A stretch of 32,387 bases of DNA, taken from Thermoflexales bacterium. Its GTDB lineage: Bacteria > Chloroflexota > Anaerolineae > B4-G1 > SLSP01. This document shows positions 31,900 through 32,387 of this stretch, one piece after another (the stretch's first letter is position 1; each line of letters begins with the position of its first letter). The notes under the pieces are model-generated. The model made no database searches and was not told the DNA's origin. It was given only the letters and a program-made list of their open reading frames with translations. The translations under genes were made by a program, and so were the position numbers. The DNA is taken from assembly GCA_007125545.1 (NCBI GenBank), contig SLDA01000291.1, positions 1 to 32,387 on the forward strand, written 5' to 3'.

Positions 31900-32387
31900 C
31901 TACGGTTCGCTGAAGATACGCACCATATCGCGCATCGCGGGGAGCGTCGCCTGCAGCATGTCCATCGTCGGCAAGCCGTGGGGACAGCGCGCCTCGCATG
32001 CGCCGCAGCGCGTGCACGATTCGATCAGCGCGATCCGGGCCTGTCGTGTGGGCAGTTCGCTCGCCACCTTTTCGGGCAGCCAGGGAAAGGCACGGAAGCG
32101 ATCGGGGCCCATCGTGCGATAGTGGTCGTACATCACGTCGGTGCCCAGGATCAGCTCGACCGGGATCTCCTGCGGGCACGGGCGGCACTCTGCGCAGAGC
32201 CGGCAGCGCACGTGCTCCAGGCTGCTCTTGATCTCCTCAATCCGCAACGCCTCTTCGGGCGTCAGTGCATAGGGCTCGTGGCCCACCGCAGCGTCTTCCT
32301 CCAGCTCTTCCAGCGTCGTAATGCCCGGCACAATGGAGGCGACGGGTTGATTCAGCAGCCACTTGAGCGACAGGGTCGCGGGCAGCA
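31900..32387 (-). CDS. Aldo/keto reductase with 4Fe-4S C-terminus (5' part outside window)
   Basis: Only the C-terminal ~162 residues lie in the window; the frame is open to the right-hand edge. The first visible residues, LPATLSLKWLLNQPVASIVPG followed by ITTLEELEED, match the final barrel strand and cofactor-binding segment of aldo/keto reductases (..ALxWLL..P.v...ipG....eel). After it comes a Cys-rich extension with CRLCAECRPCP and CTRCGACEARCPHGLPT, eight Cys suited to two 4Fe-4S clusters of the ferredoxin type. Such fused enzymes are usually cytoplasmic oxidoreductases of unknown substrate. A GTG at 32329-32331 could be mistaken for a start, but the upstream residues are clearly part of the protein. 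Confidence 0.88.
   Translation of the reverse strand, partial: LPATLSLKWLLNQPVASIVPGITTLEELEEDAAVGHEPYALTPEEALRIEEIKSSLEHVRCRLCAECRPCPQEIPVELILGTDVMYDHYRTMGPDRFRAFPWLPEKVASELPTRQARIALIESCTRCGACEARCPHGLPTMDMLQATLPAMRDMVRIFSEP

Overview
The window looks like a chromosomal piece of a GC-rich, Gram-positive-like or monoderm bacterium, most probably a Chloroflexota member of the Anaerolineae/Caldilineae type. This is an inference. It rests on a giant BTAD/NB-ARC/TPR regulator with a ~90-residue companion gene, secreted repeat proteins ending in a short R-[IV]-YLP motif, Thr/Pro-rich lipoprotein linkers, and a MacAB-type operon with a small 'LTADQ' lipoprotein. No rRNA, tRNA, transposase or CRISPR array was seen.

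Layout. (1) 1-1900 is a toxin-antitoxin and gene-remnant zone. It has a HigA-like antitoxin, an intact MNT/HEPN pair, two truncated copies of the same helicase-like N-terminus on either side of that pair, and an internally deleted second copy of the antitoxin. (2) 1891-5192 holds a sialidase-like propeller protein, a convergent C69 (secernin-like) dipeptidase and a DUF3592 membrane protein. (3) 5301-8525 is the SARP/AfsR-like regulator on the minus strand. (4) 8760-22708 is a long plus-strand run of one small protein and six exported proteins: an RCC1-like repeat protein, a 1973-residue metzincin-like protease, an Asp-box repeat protein, a WD40 lipoprotein, an orphan lipoprotein and a BMP/PnrA-like lipoprotein. 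Three of these end in the same YLP tail, and three have 14 beta-propeller units by my count. (5) 22816-24885 has a secreted formylglycine-generating-enzyme-like protein divergent from a CBS-pair/HEPN fusion. (6) 25012-31579 is a minus-strand envelope-stress-like module: small secreted protein, MacA-like adaptor, MacB-like ATPase, permease, lipoprotein, response regulator and histidine kinase. (7) The window closes inside an aldo/keto reductase with a C-terminal 4Fe-4S extension.

How they may work together. The regulator and the plus-strand surface island are divergently arranged around one intergenic region that carries a good minus-strand promoter and an inverted repeat, so the regulator may control the island (inference). 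In the last module a PhoB/OmpR-type direct repeat sits about 10 bp upstream of the -10 of the first gene, as in class II activation. This suggests that the encoded response regulator drives its own exporter operon (inference). The most novel candidates are the surface propeller island with a shared tail, the CBS-HEPN fusion, and the two-component/MacAB/small-protein module.
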